Shown: one piece after another, positions 41,216 to 48,694 of the stretch
How positions within the stretch are numbered: position 1 is the first letter of the stretch
How the letters are laid out: every line of letters starts with the position of its first letter
Source: JANQOH01 sp965242575
GTDB taxonomy: Bacteria; Pseudomonadota; Alphaproteobacteria; UBA7887
NCBI GenBank assembly: GCA_965242575.1
Contig: OZ251461.1
Coordinates: forward strand, 434,001 to 498,000
Direction: 5' to 3'
Length of the DNA stretch: 64,000 bases
The notes under the pieces: generated by a model
What the model was told of the DNA's origin: nothing
Database searches by the model: none
Seen by the model: only the letters and a program-made list of their open reading frames with translations
Translations under genes and position numbers: made by a program

Positions 41216-41422
41216 GTGCAAAACCGGCGGGCGGGCGAAGCGAAGGCGCGGTTCGACGAACCGGCGCGCGGCGCAGTCGGGAACGGCCTATCGGCGGCGG
41301 AGCGTTCCCGTTCGGCAGGCCGGAAACCGTCGTTCGTCGAATTCCTCCGCGCTTCTCCGCTGGCGGGCGTCGACCTGGACATCGAACGCGACAAGTCGCC
41401 GCCGCGCGACGTCGAATTGTGA
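41216..41422 (+). pseudogene. Phd/YefM antitoxin relic with internal deletion
   Basis: A 68-codon frame (GTG start) keeps the two ends of a Phd antitoxin: QNRRAGEAKARFDE at the start (normally the EAKARFSE helix) and KPSFVEFLRASPLAGVDLDI then ERDKSPPRDVEL at the end, typical of the toxin-wrapping C-terminus. The middle beta region (TRHGR..VVLS.EEY) is missing or scrambled. No PIN or Doc toxin follows; hsdS starts 11 bases later. It is either a non-functional remnant or a small orphan protein. Confidence 0.6.
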
Positions 41423-41432
41423 GTCCGCCGGC

Positions 41433-42095
41433 GTGAGCAAGCTTGCGGACGATCACGTTCCTCCGGGATGGCGCCCCACGACTTTGGGAGCGGTCGTGCG
41501 CCGGCGAGGGGAAACGGCCGATCCGCGTTCCGCGCCGAAGGCCGAATTCTTGAGAATGGACCACATCGAGTCGCATACGACCCGGCTTCTCGGATCGGTT
41601 CCTTCCGCGTCCATGAAAAGCGTCGCGAACGTGTTCGAAGCCGGGGACGTGCTTTACGGACGGTTGCGGCCTTACCTGAACAAGGTGTATCTGGCTGAAT
41701 TTTCGGGCTATTGCTCGACGGAATTCATCGTCATGCCGGAAAATCGACATATCTCCGGGAAATTCTTGAAGTATCGCCTGAATTCCGACGAATTCGTTCG
41801 TTTCGCGAACGGCATTAACACCGGAGATCGACCGAGAGTGAAATTCGATCAAATAGCGTCTTACCGCTTTCTTCTTCCTCCGATGACGGAGCAAATTCGC
41901 GTCGTCAGCATCCTCGACGATCTGTTCTCCGAGCTTGACGCGGGAATAGCGGCTTTGGTCCGGAGCGTTGGAGCTCAACTCCCCGCAGAAGGTCGTCGTA
42001 ACGCGGGATTCAGCGCGCAATTGATGAAAATTCGGGCGTTGCGACAGTCCATATTGCAACGCGTACTTTCTGGCGGGTTGGATTTGCATGATTGA
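41433..42095 (+). CDS. hsdS: Type I restriction specificity subunit, half-size
   Basis: 220 residues, about half a normal HsdS, with a single target-recognition domain: PPGWRPTTLGAVVRRRGETADPR opens the TRD, then GDVLYGRLRPYLNKVYLAEFSGYCSTEFIVM and the LPPMTEQIRVVSILDDLF, the conserved entry into the spacer helix. The end MKIRALRQSILQRVLSGGL is the standard C-terminal helix. Half-S proteins can dimerise and recognise palindromic bipartite sites. AT-rich compared with hsdR and hsdM, so acquired or exchanged separately. Its stop overlaps the hsdM start by 8 bases. Confidence 0.85.
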   Translation: MSKLADDHVPPGWRPTTLGAVVRRRGETADPRSAPKAEFLRMDHIESHTTRLLGSVPSASMKSVANVFEAGDVLYGRLRPYLNKVYLAEFSGYCSTEFIVMPENRHISGKFLKYRLNSDEFVRFANGINTGDRPRVKFDQIASYRFLLPPMTEQIRVVSILDDLFSELDAGIAALVRSVGAQLPAEGRRNAGFSAQLMKIRALRQSILQRVLSGGLDLHD

Positions 42096-43575
42096 CGCCT
42101 CGCAAATCGGCCGGCGCGCGTGGAACTACGCCGGCGTTCTCCAGGACGCCGGGCTGTCCTGCTTCGAATACGTCGAGCAGCTGACGCTGCTGCTGTTCCT
42201 CAAGATGGCGGACCAGCTCACCGAGCCGCCCTACGGGCGCGAGCCGGTCGTGCCGCCGGAATTCGGCTGGAAGGCGCTGCGCCGGCTCGACGGCCCGGCG
42301 CTGGAGGAGAAATACCGCGAGATCCTCGAGGCGCTCGGCGCCGCGCCGGGCATGCTCGGCGCCATCTACGCCGGCGCCCGCTGCGAGATAAACAACCCGG
42401 CGCTCCTCAAGCAGCTCGTCGTCAACCTGCTCGACCCGGTGGACTGGCTGTCGCTCCCGGTCGACGTCAAGGGCGCGATTTACGAAGAGCTGCTCGCCCG
42501 CTCGGTGCGGGAAACCTCGCGCGGCGCGGGGCAGTATTTCACCCCCCGGCCTGTCGTCCAGGCCGTGTGCGAGGCCATGCGCCCGACGGCCGAAGACCGC
42601 ATCTGCGACCCCGCCGCCGGCACCGGCGGGTTCCTGTGCGAAGCCTACCGCTACGTCCTCGACCGCGGCGGCGCCGGACTCGACCGCGACCGCCTCCGCG
42701 CGCTCAGGACCGGCCTCGTCGCCGGCATGGAGCTGTCGCCCAAGGTGGGGCGCATGTACGCGATGAACCTCTACCTCCACGGCATCGGCGGCGAGGAGGC
42801 GGTAGTCGTCCGTTCCGGCCATGACAGCCTCGCCGCGCCGTGGGACGGCGCATTCTCGATGGTCCTCGCCAACCCGCCCTTCGGCAAGAAGCAGAGCCTG
42901 CTGTTCGTCAACGAGGAGGGCGAGGCCCGGCGCGGCGACCGCGCCGTCGTCCGCGAGGACTTCTGGACCTCCACCGCCAACAAGCAGCTGAACTTCCTCC
43001 AGCACATATACAGCCTGCTGGAGATCGACGGCCGCGCCGCCGTGGTCCTGCCCGACAACGTGCTGTTCGAGGGCGGCGCCGGAGAAAAGGTGCGCCGCAA
43101 CCTGCTGGAGAAGTGTCGCGTCCACACCCTGCTGCGCCTGCCCGTCGGCATCTGGTATTCGCCCGGCGTCAAGGCGAACGTGCTGTTCTTCGACAAGAAG
43201 GAGGGCCGCGCCCGGCCCTGGACCGACGCGCTATGGGTCTATGACCTGCGGACCAACAAGCGTTTCACCCTCAAGCGCAACCCCCTCCGCCGCGCCGACA
43301 TGGACGACTTCCTCGCCTGCTACCGGCCCGGCCGCGAGCACGAGCGCCGCGAGACGTGGAGCGAATCCACCCCCGCCGGCCGCTGGCGCCGCTTCGCCTG
43401 GGAGGACCTTCTGAAGCGCGACCGCCTCAGCCTCGACCTGTTCTGGCTCCGCGACGACAGCCTCGCCGACGCGGATTCGCTTCCGCCCCCCGGCATCATC
43501 GCCGCCGGGATAGCGGAGGACCTGGAGGAAGCCGCGGCGCTGTTCCGCAAGATCGCGGGGCGGCTCCGGTCGTAA
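42088..43575 (+). CDS. hsdM: Type I restriction DNA methyltransferase subunit
   Basis: 495 residues, gamma-class adenine-N6 methyltransferase. AGQYFTPRPVVQAVCEAM leads to the SAM motif DPAAGTGGFLCEAY (Asp174), then NLYLHGI and the catalytic LANPPFGKK (Asn262-Pro-Pro-Phe265). N-terminal HsdM_N helices (FEYVEQLTLLLFLKMADQL) are present. It methylates the site recognised by HsdS and serves as the core of the restriction complex. Host-like GC. The cas13a gene begins 98 bases downstream on the same strand. Confidence 0.94.
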   Translation: MIDASQIGRRAWNYAGVLQDAGLSCFEYVEQLTLLLFLKMADQLTEPPYGREPVVPPEFGWKALRRLDGPALEEKYREILEALGAAPGMLGAIYAGARCEINNPALLKQLVVNLLDPVDWLSLPVDVKGAIYEELLARSVRETSRGAGQYFTPRPVVQAVCEAMRPTAEDRICDPAAGTGGFLCEAYRYVLDRGGAGLDRDRLRALRTGLVAGMELSPKVGRMYAMNLYLHGIGGEEAVVVRSGHDSLAAPWDGAFSMVLANPPFGKKQSLLFVNEEGEARRGDRAVVREDFWTSTANKQLNFLQHIYSLLEIDGRAAVVLPDNVLFEGGAGEKVRRNLLEKCRVHTLLRLPVGIWYSPGVKANVLFFDKKEGRARPWTDALWVYDLRTNKRFTLKRNPLRRADMDDFLACYRPGREHERRETWSESTPAGRWRRFAWEDLLKRDRLSLDLFWLRDDSLADADSLPPPGIIAAGIAEDLEEAAALFRKIAGRLRS

Positions 43576-43589
43576 CCGCGCCCGCCGCG

Positions 43590-43673
43590 TCGAAAATTCT
43601 TGCTTCGTTTCAAGCCGCGCGTTAGTGTCCTCCGAATCGATTCGAGGCCGCGGCGAACCGCCGCGGGGAAGAC
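43590..43673 (+). promoter_or_regulatory. Likely cas13a promoter and hairpin-bearing leader
   Basis: A TTGCTT (-35-like, 43600-43605) and TTAGTG (-10-like, 43622-43627) pair with a 16-base spacer is followed by CGAATCGATTCG and by the strong inverted repeat CCGCGGCGAACCGCCGCGG directly before the ribosome site GGGGAAG and the ATG. The hairpin would sit next to the ribosome site and could restrain translation. Promoter assignment is by eye. Confidence 0.4.
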
Positions 43674-46600
43674 ATGCTCATCGTCAAACCGTACGGGCGG
43701 AGTTACACGGAGCGGGACGCGCAAGGCCGCCTCCGCCGCGTCCTGCGCACGACCGCCGACAGCGAGACGCCGCGGGAGCTGGCGGAATTCGCCGCAGGCC
43801 ACCCCGAGCTCGTCATCGCGCAATGGGCGTCGGCCATCGACAAGGTCGCGGCGAAACCGCGCGGCGACCGGAAGCCGACGCGGGCGCAGCGCGAGCTGCG
43901 CGAGGCGCTCGGCCGGGCCGCCTTCCGGATCCTGGAGCGGCGCGGCGTTTTCGCGGAGCGCCGCGAGGAGCTCGAGCGCTTGTGGCGGCGAAAAATCCAC
44001 CCCTACGGCGACGGGGACGCGGAGCGGGGCGGCGGACCGGTCGAAGGGCGCTGGTTCCGGGCGTTCGCCGGCCGCGTGGACCCAGCCCGTGTCGACGCGG
44101 ACGCGGTGGCGCGGAAAATCGAACGCCATCTGCACGTCCGGGAGCTCCGCCGGGGCGCGGGGTCGCCGGAGAAGCGCGCCGGGCGAATCGCGGCGCGGGC
44201 GGACAGCATCGCCCGCAACGCGCCGCGCCCGCCCTCCGGCGCCGCGCCGCCGCCCGCGGAGGACCCGCCGTGGAGCGCCGCCGACCTGGAGAGATACGAA
44301 GCGGCGGGCGACGTCGCCGCGGAGATCGCGGAGAAGGCGGGCGAACTCGGTCGACCGGAGGGTAGGCGCAGGGGCCCGCGCATGGCGATGCGCGACGCGG
44401 CGCCCATCCTGCACACGCAATTCGGCCGGCTGTTCCCCAATGGCGCGGGCGGCGCGAAGCCGACCGTCCGGAGCGCGCGCGCGGCCGAACCGGGCCTGTT
44501 CGCGCTGCACATGGCGATCAGGGACGCCTATACGGGGCTCTTGAAGGGGCGGCGCACGCAGGACGCCGCCGGCGCGCTGCCGAAGACGACGGCGGAACTC
44601 ATGCGCCTCGTGGAGGCGCGGCGCGGCAACCGCGATATGGCCGCCCTGGTCCGGCTCGGCAAGGTCGTCCACTACGCCGCCGCGGCCTCCGGCGGCGGAG
44701 ACGGCGACGCGCCCGCCGGCGCCGTCGACGATTGGCCCGAGGATATCGAGTCCAGCCGCTACTGGACCAGCGAGGGCCAGTCGGAGATCAAGAGCAACGA
44801 GGCGCTCGTGCGCGTCTGGCGCGGCGTCGTCGCGCTCGCCGCGCGGACGGCGAAGGACTGGGCGGATCCGAAAGGCGCCATCGACGGAGACGTATCGTCG
44901 GCGCGCGCGCGGAAGAAGGCGCTCGGAGCGGGCTTCGACGCGGCCGCCAGCCGCCGGAAGATCGAGATTCTGTTCGGCGCGCGGAGCGGCGATCTCACGG
45001 CGGACGGAGGGAGGCCCATCCTCGAACTCGCTCTGGAGGGGCTGGAGCGGCTGCGCAATTCGACGTTCCACTTCAAGGGCCGCGCCGGCTTCGCGAAGGC
45101 GCTGGCCGCCGTCGGGACATGCGGGAGCGCCGAAGCCCGCCGCGCCGCGCGCGAGTTGTGGAGGGCCGACGAGGACGGCCGCGCCGCGCGGCTCCGCGAC
45201 ACGATGCGCGGCGCCCGTTTCGATCTCTTTCTCTCCCGCGCCCGCTGCCGAGCCGTGTTCGACGCGGTGTCGAATCCGCCGCCGGCCCATCCGCCGCTGC
45301 CCCGTTTCCGCCGGGTCCTCCGGCGCGCCGAGAACGCCTGGCGCAAGGAGCCGCGCCGGCTGCGCCTGCCCGCGCCCGGCAACCGCGCCGCGCTGGAGGA
45401 CCCGGCCCGCCTCTGCCAATACACGGCGCTGAAACTCCTCTACGAACGCGCGTTTCCGGCATGGCTGGCCGGGCGCCCGGCGCGCGCGCTGAACGGCTGG
45501 ATCGACCGAGCCGCCGAACGCGCCACGAAGGACGCGCGGAGCATCAACAAGGACCCGCACGCCGCGGCGAAGATCGCCGGGCTCGCGCGGCTTCGCGACG
45601 GAGAGACGGTCGACCATTTCCTCGACCGGCTCGCCGCGGCCACCGCGACCGAGTTCCGCGTCCAGCGCGGATACGACCCCGACCCGGACAAGGCGCGCGA
45701 ACAGTCCCGTCACCTCGACAACGCCCGCCGCGACGTGGCGGCGCAGGCGTTCGAGGACTATCTGGAGTCCGCCGGTTTCGCCTGGCTTCTCGACGGTTTC
45801 GGCGATCCGCCGGAGAAGCCGCTTTTCGACATCGACGGCCTGTCCGGCCCCGCCGCGTCCGGGGCGGACCCGGAAGACTGGACGGCGGTCCTCTATCTTC
45901 TCGTCCACCTCGTCCCCGCGGGAGACGTCTCCGCGCTGCGGCACCAGCTCCGCAAGTGGACGGTGCTGGAGGGTGGGTCTTCGGCGCAAGTCGAGGCGGC
46001 CGGGCGCGCGTTCGATCTCCATATCGACATGCACGACGCCAAATTCGAGGGCGGGCGGCGCGTGGACGGCGCGGTCGAGCTGAAATCCCTGTTCGAGAAC
46101 CCTGCCGTTTTCGCGCGCGTGTGCCCGGAGCAACCCGCCTCCGGCGCCGAGGAGGACAGGGGGCGGTACGTGCCCTGGCGCGGCTTGCGCGAGATCCTCC
46201 GCTTCGGCGCCCTCGCGCCGCTCATGCGGATTTTCGCGCGGCGTCCGATAACGGCGGAGGCGGTGGAGAAGCTGGAAAAGGCCGAGGCGAAGGACGAAAA
46301 CGGCGAGTCCCCCATCGCCGCGCGCCAGAAGCGGCGCGAGGAGCTGCACGCGAAATGGGTCGAGAAGAAGAAGCGGTTTTCCGACGGCGACAGGAAGGCG
46401 TATCGCAAGGCGCTCGCCGAAACCGCCGCCCATCGGCGCCGCGCCGCACACGTCCGCCTCGACAACCACGCCCGGCTGCACCGGCTTCTGGCGCGCGTGC
46501 TCGGGCGGCTCGTCGATTACGCCGGCTTGTGGGAGCGCGACCTGTATTTCACGACCCTCGCGCTGATCGCGCATTTGGGGAAGCGGCCCCGCGACGTTTT

Positions 46601-47174
46601 CGACGACAAGGGGCTGGAGCGCTTGCGGGAAGGCCGGATCGTCGAGGCGCTGCGGCGATTGAAGAAATCGCCGGGCGGCGACAGCAAGGCGGTTCTCGAC
46701 CGCTTGCAGGAACGGTTCGGCGCCGGCTTTCTCGACGTTCGCTGCGGCGTCGTCGGCGTGCGCAACGATCTGGCGCATTTCAACATGCTGAAGGACGGCG
46801 CCACGCTCGACCTGACCGCGGCCGTCAACGACGCGCGCCGGTTGATGGCCTATGACCGCAAGCTGAAGAACGCGGTCTCCAGGTCGGTTATCGAAATGCT
46901 GCGGCGGGAGGGACTCGATCTCTCCTGGGAGATGAGGGACCATCGACTCGCCGGCGCGACGGTCGCGCCCCGGCAAGCTACGCATCTGGGCGGCGGGAAG
47001 ATCCGCGAGAACCTGCATGGCGATGAATTCGTCGCCATGGCGGCGGCGCTGTTCGGCGGCCAGCCCCGTCGGCCCAAAGGTGACATTGTGTCCGGCGGCG
47101 GCGGCGCGCCGGCCGGGAACCCCGAACGCCGCAACCGGCGCCGGCCGAAACGCCGAAAACCGGGCAATGCGTGA
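43674..47174 (+). CDS. cas13a: Type VI-A CRISPR RNA-guided RNase Cas13a
   Basis: 1166 residues. Cas13a processes its own crRNA and, when the crRNA pairs with target RNA, cuts RNA in cis and in trans through two HEPN domains. Both catalytic motifs are intact: RNSTFH (Arg461-His466) in HEPN1 and RNDLAH (Arg1030-His1035) in HEPN2, at the spacing known for Leptotrichia buccalis Cas13a (1159 residues, R472 and R1048). The approach HARLHRLLARVLGRLVDYAG then LWERDLYF, and the trailing LMAYDRKLKNAV, are Cas13a signatures. Cas13b (terminal HEPNs) and Cas13d (about 930 residues) are excluded by layout. The CRISPR array starts 72 bases downstream. Unusually GC- and Arg-rich for Cas13a; no accessory cas genes are visible. 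The C-terminal ~40 residues are a basic low-complexity tail. Confidence 0.95.
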   Translation: MLIVKPYGRSYTERDAQGRLRRVLRTTADSETPRELAEFAAGHPELVIAQWASAIDKVAAKPRGDRKPTRAQRELREALGRAAFRILERRGVFAERREELERLWRRKIHPYGDGDAERGGGPVEGRWFRAFAGRVDPARVDADAVARKIERHLHVRELRRGAGSPEKRAGRIAARADSIARNAPRPPSGAAPPPAEDPPWSAADLERYEAAGDVAAEIAEKAGELGRPEGRRRGPRMAMRDAAPILHTQFGRLFPNGAGGAKPTVRSARAAEPGLFALHMAIRDAYTGLLKGRRTQDAAGALPKTTAELMRLVEARRGNRDMAALVRLGKVVHYAAAASGGGDGDAPAGAVDDWPEDIESSRYWTSEGQSEIKSNEALVRVWRGVVALAARTAKDWADPKGAIDGDVSSARARKKALGAGFDAAASRRKIEILFGARSGDLTADGGRPILELALEGLERLRNSTFHFKGRAGFAKALAAVGTCGSAEARRAARELWRADEDGRAARLRDTMRGARFDLFLSRARCRAVFDAVSNPPPAHPPLPRFRRVLRRAENAWRKEPRRLRLPAPGNRAALEDPARLCQYTALKLLYERAFPAWLAGRPARALNGWIDRAAERATKDARSINKDPHAAAKIAGLARLRDGETVDHFLDRLAAATATEFRVQRGYDPDPDKAREQSRHLDNARRDVAAQAFEDYLESAGFAWLLDGFGDPPEKPLFDIDGLSGPAASGADPEDWTAVLYLLVHLVPAGDVSALRHQLRKWTVLEGGSSAQVEAAGRAFDLHIDMHDAKFEGGRRVDGAVELKSLFENPAVFARVCPEQPASGAEEDRGRYVPWRGLREILRFGALAPLMRIFARRPITAEAVEKLEKAEAKDENGESPIAARQKRREELHAKWVEKKKRFSDGDRKAYRKALAETAAHRRRAAHVRLDNHARLHRLLARVLGRLVDYAGLWERDLYFTTLALIAHLGKRPRDVFDDKGLERLREGRIVEALRRLKKSPGGDSKAVLDRLQERFGAGFLDVRCGVVGVRNDLAHFNMLKDGATLDLTAAVNDARRLMAYDRKLKNAVSRSVIEMLRREGLDLSWEMRDHRLAGATVAPRQATHLGGGKIRENLHGDEFVAMAAALFGGQPRRPKGDIVSGGGGAPAGNPERRNRRRPKRRKPGNA

Positions 47175-47246
47175 GCGCCGTGGCCGATTTTCTCGACCCC
47201 GCGAGGAGAACTCCTTGCGTCGCCACGCGCGCTTATGGCAGGATAG
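47175..47246 (+). promoter_or_regulatory. Short leader between cas13a and the CRISPR array
   Basis: 72 bases. It contains GGAGAACTCC, echoing the start of the repeat (GGAGAACACC), and a TTGCGT with AGGATA 19 bases later, just before repeat 1, which could act as an array promoter. The degenerate terminal repeat at the far end supports this being the leader side. Confidence 0.4.
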
Positions 47247-48141
47247 GGAGAACACCATCCCCAAATGAAGGGGAACTACACCAAGTCAGCGGCGGCTTCC
47301 AAGTCCAACGCCGGAGAACACCATCCCCAAATGAAGGGGAACTACACCCGCGCCCAAGGGCGGCGCGGCGGCGGGCGCGGAGAACACCATCCCCAAATGA
47401 AGGGGAACTACACCCCACGTTGCGGTTCTCGTTGACAGCGCTCAGGGAGAACACCATCCCCAAATGAAGGGGAACTACACCCTAAACGAGCGGCGTGGTG
47501 CACAGGATCAGGGGAGAACACCATCCCCAAATGAAGGGGAACTACACCCGGCTGGCACGACCGCTGGGTGACGGTGCGGGAGAACACCATCCCCAAATGA
47601 AGGGGAACTACACCCGTGCGGACGGCCAGCGTGTCGTGGCGGACGGAGAACACCATCCCCAAATGAAGGGGAACTACACCCCAACCGCGCCGAGATTGCC
47701 CGCCTGCCGCGGAGAACACCATCCCCAAATGAAGGGGAACTACACCCGCCGGCCTCGGCGACTGTCACCGCGCCGCGGAGAACACCATCCCCAAATGAAG
47801 GGGAACTACACCTGCATCGCGCGGCTACGTCCGCGTGTCCGCGGAGAACACCATCCCCAAATGAAGGGGAACTACACCGGTCCCCTCGACCCACGACATG
47901 TTGACGTCGGAGAACACCATCCCCAAATGAAGGGGAACTACACCCGCCGCCTGGCCGCCGCATTCGTCAGCGCGGAGAACACCATCCCCAAATGAAGGGG
48001 AACTACACCACGATGTTGTCGCGATGGTCTCGCGCTACCGGAGAACACCATCCCCAAATGAAGGGGAACTACACCCCAGGCGAAGATCTCGGTCGCGGCG
48101 GCGGGGGAGAACACCATCCCCAAATGAAGGGAGCTGCGCGG
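47247..48141 (+). CRISPR. Type VI-A CRISPR array, 14 repeats and 13 spacers
   Basis: A 36-base repeat begins GGAGAACACC, contains the hairpin CCCCAAATGAAGGGG and ends AACTACACC. Starts: 47247, 47313, 47379, 47446, 47513, 47579, 47645, 47711, 47777, 47843, 47909, 47974, 48040 and 48106. Repeats 1-13 are identical as far as I can see; repeat 14 loses its last ten bases (GAAGGG then divergence), marking the leader-distal end. Spacers are 30 bases, with 31 for spacers 3 and 4 and 29 for spacer 11. The loop and flanks closely resemble Leptotrichia-type Cas13a repeats, so crRNA is expected to be 5' repeat-hairpin then spacer, read from the plus strand. All spacers are unique and host-like in GC. 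Confidence 0.97.
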
Positions 48142-48694
48142 GCTTGGCGGACGATGAGTCGATCTTTGACGAAGACCGTCATCCGCCACCGCTGCTTTCC
48201 GATCCCGCGCGGGAAAAAACGATGGCGCCGGCCGTCCCGGCGGGGCGGGTCTGGAAACGCTCCGCCGGCGCGCTTCGCGAACGCGTCGGCGGGGTTCTTT
48301 TCGAGGACGGGCGCCCGCGCCCCGCCCGGTTTTCCGCGATCCGCGGACTCTGGGCGTCCGGACGCCGTCGCCCGCGCCTTTCGCGCCGCTCACCGGCCCC
48401 TGACGTTCGGCAATGGATTCTTTGGCAAAAATTCCGTTGCGAAATTCGCCTCGCCCCTCGCGCGAACCGCGACCGCGCCCGGCATGGCCTCGGCGAACCG
48501 TCCGCCAACGGGGATTGCGCGGACGGGTCCGTTCGCCGGCCGGCCCATCACGGGCGAAGCCCCGAAACACCCGGAAAATGCACCCGTCCTCCGGCGGGAA
48601 CGTTCTCCGCGCCGCGCGCTCCGGGCGCGCCCGCGGAACGCCCCGAGCGCGCGACGGACACAGGGGCGCCGACGGCCCCCGGAGAAGAACCGCC
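48142..48694. other. Non-coding mosaic downstream of the array, sharing segments with 51.66-52.02 kb
   Basis: No gene recognised in 553 bases. Segments at about 48278-48400, 48411-48450 and 48618-48660 are similar to segments at 51838-51950, 51682-51722 and 51950-52000. The middle one is an AT-rich patch (TTTGGCAAAAATTCCGTTGC against TTTGGCAAAAATTTCGTTGC). The order differs between the two places, so they look like rearranged copies. Confidence 0.55.

Noticed and set aside
38181..42089. Long minus-strand frame opposite hsdR and hsdS
   Set aside because: Shadow of high-GC coding sequence; no domain recognisable.
43674..47174. Assignment of the effector to Cas13b or Cas13d
   Set aside because: HEPN motifs are at residues 461 and 1030 of 1166, the Cas13a layout; Cas13b has them near both ends and Cas13d is much shorter. 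The C-terminal signature also matches Cas13a.
43320..47264. Long minus-strand frame of over 1300 codons opposite cas13a
   Set aside because: High-GC shadow frame; low-complexity composition, no motifs, while the plus strand has a recognisable Cas13a.
47171..47995. Open frames on both strands with repeated GEHHPQMKGNYT or CSSPSFGDGVL units, looking like repeat proteins
   Set aside because: They are translations of the CRISPR repeats; the spacers carry no protein-like conservation.
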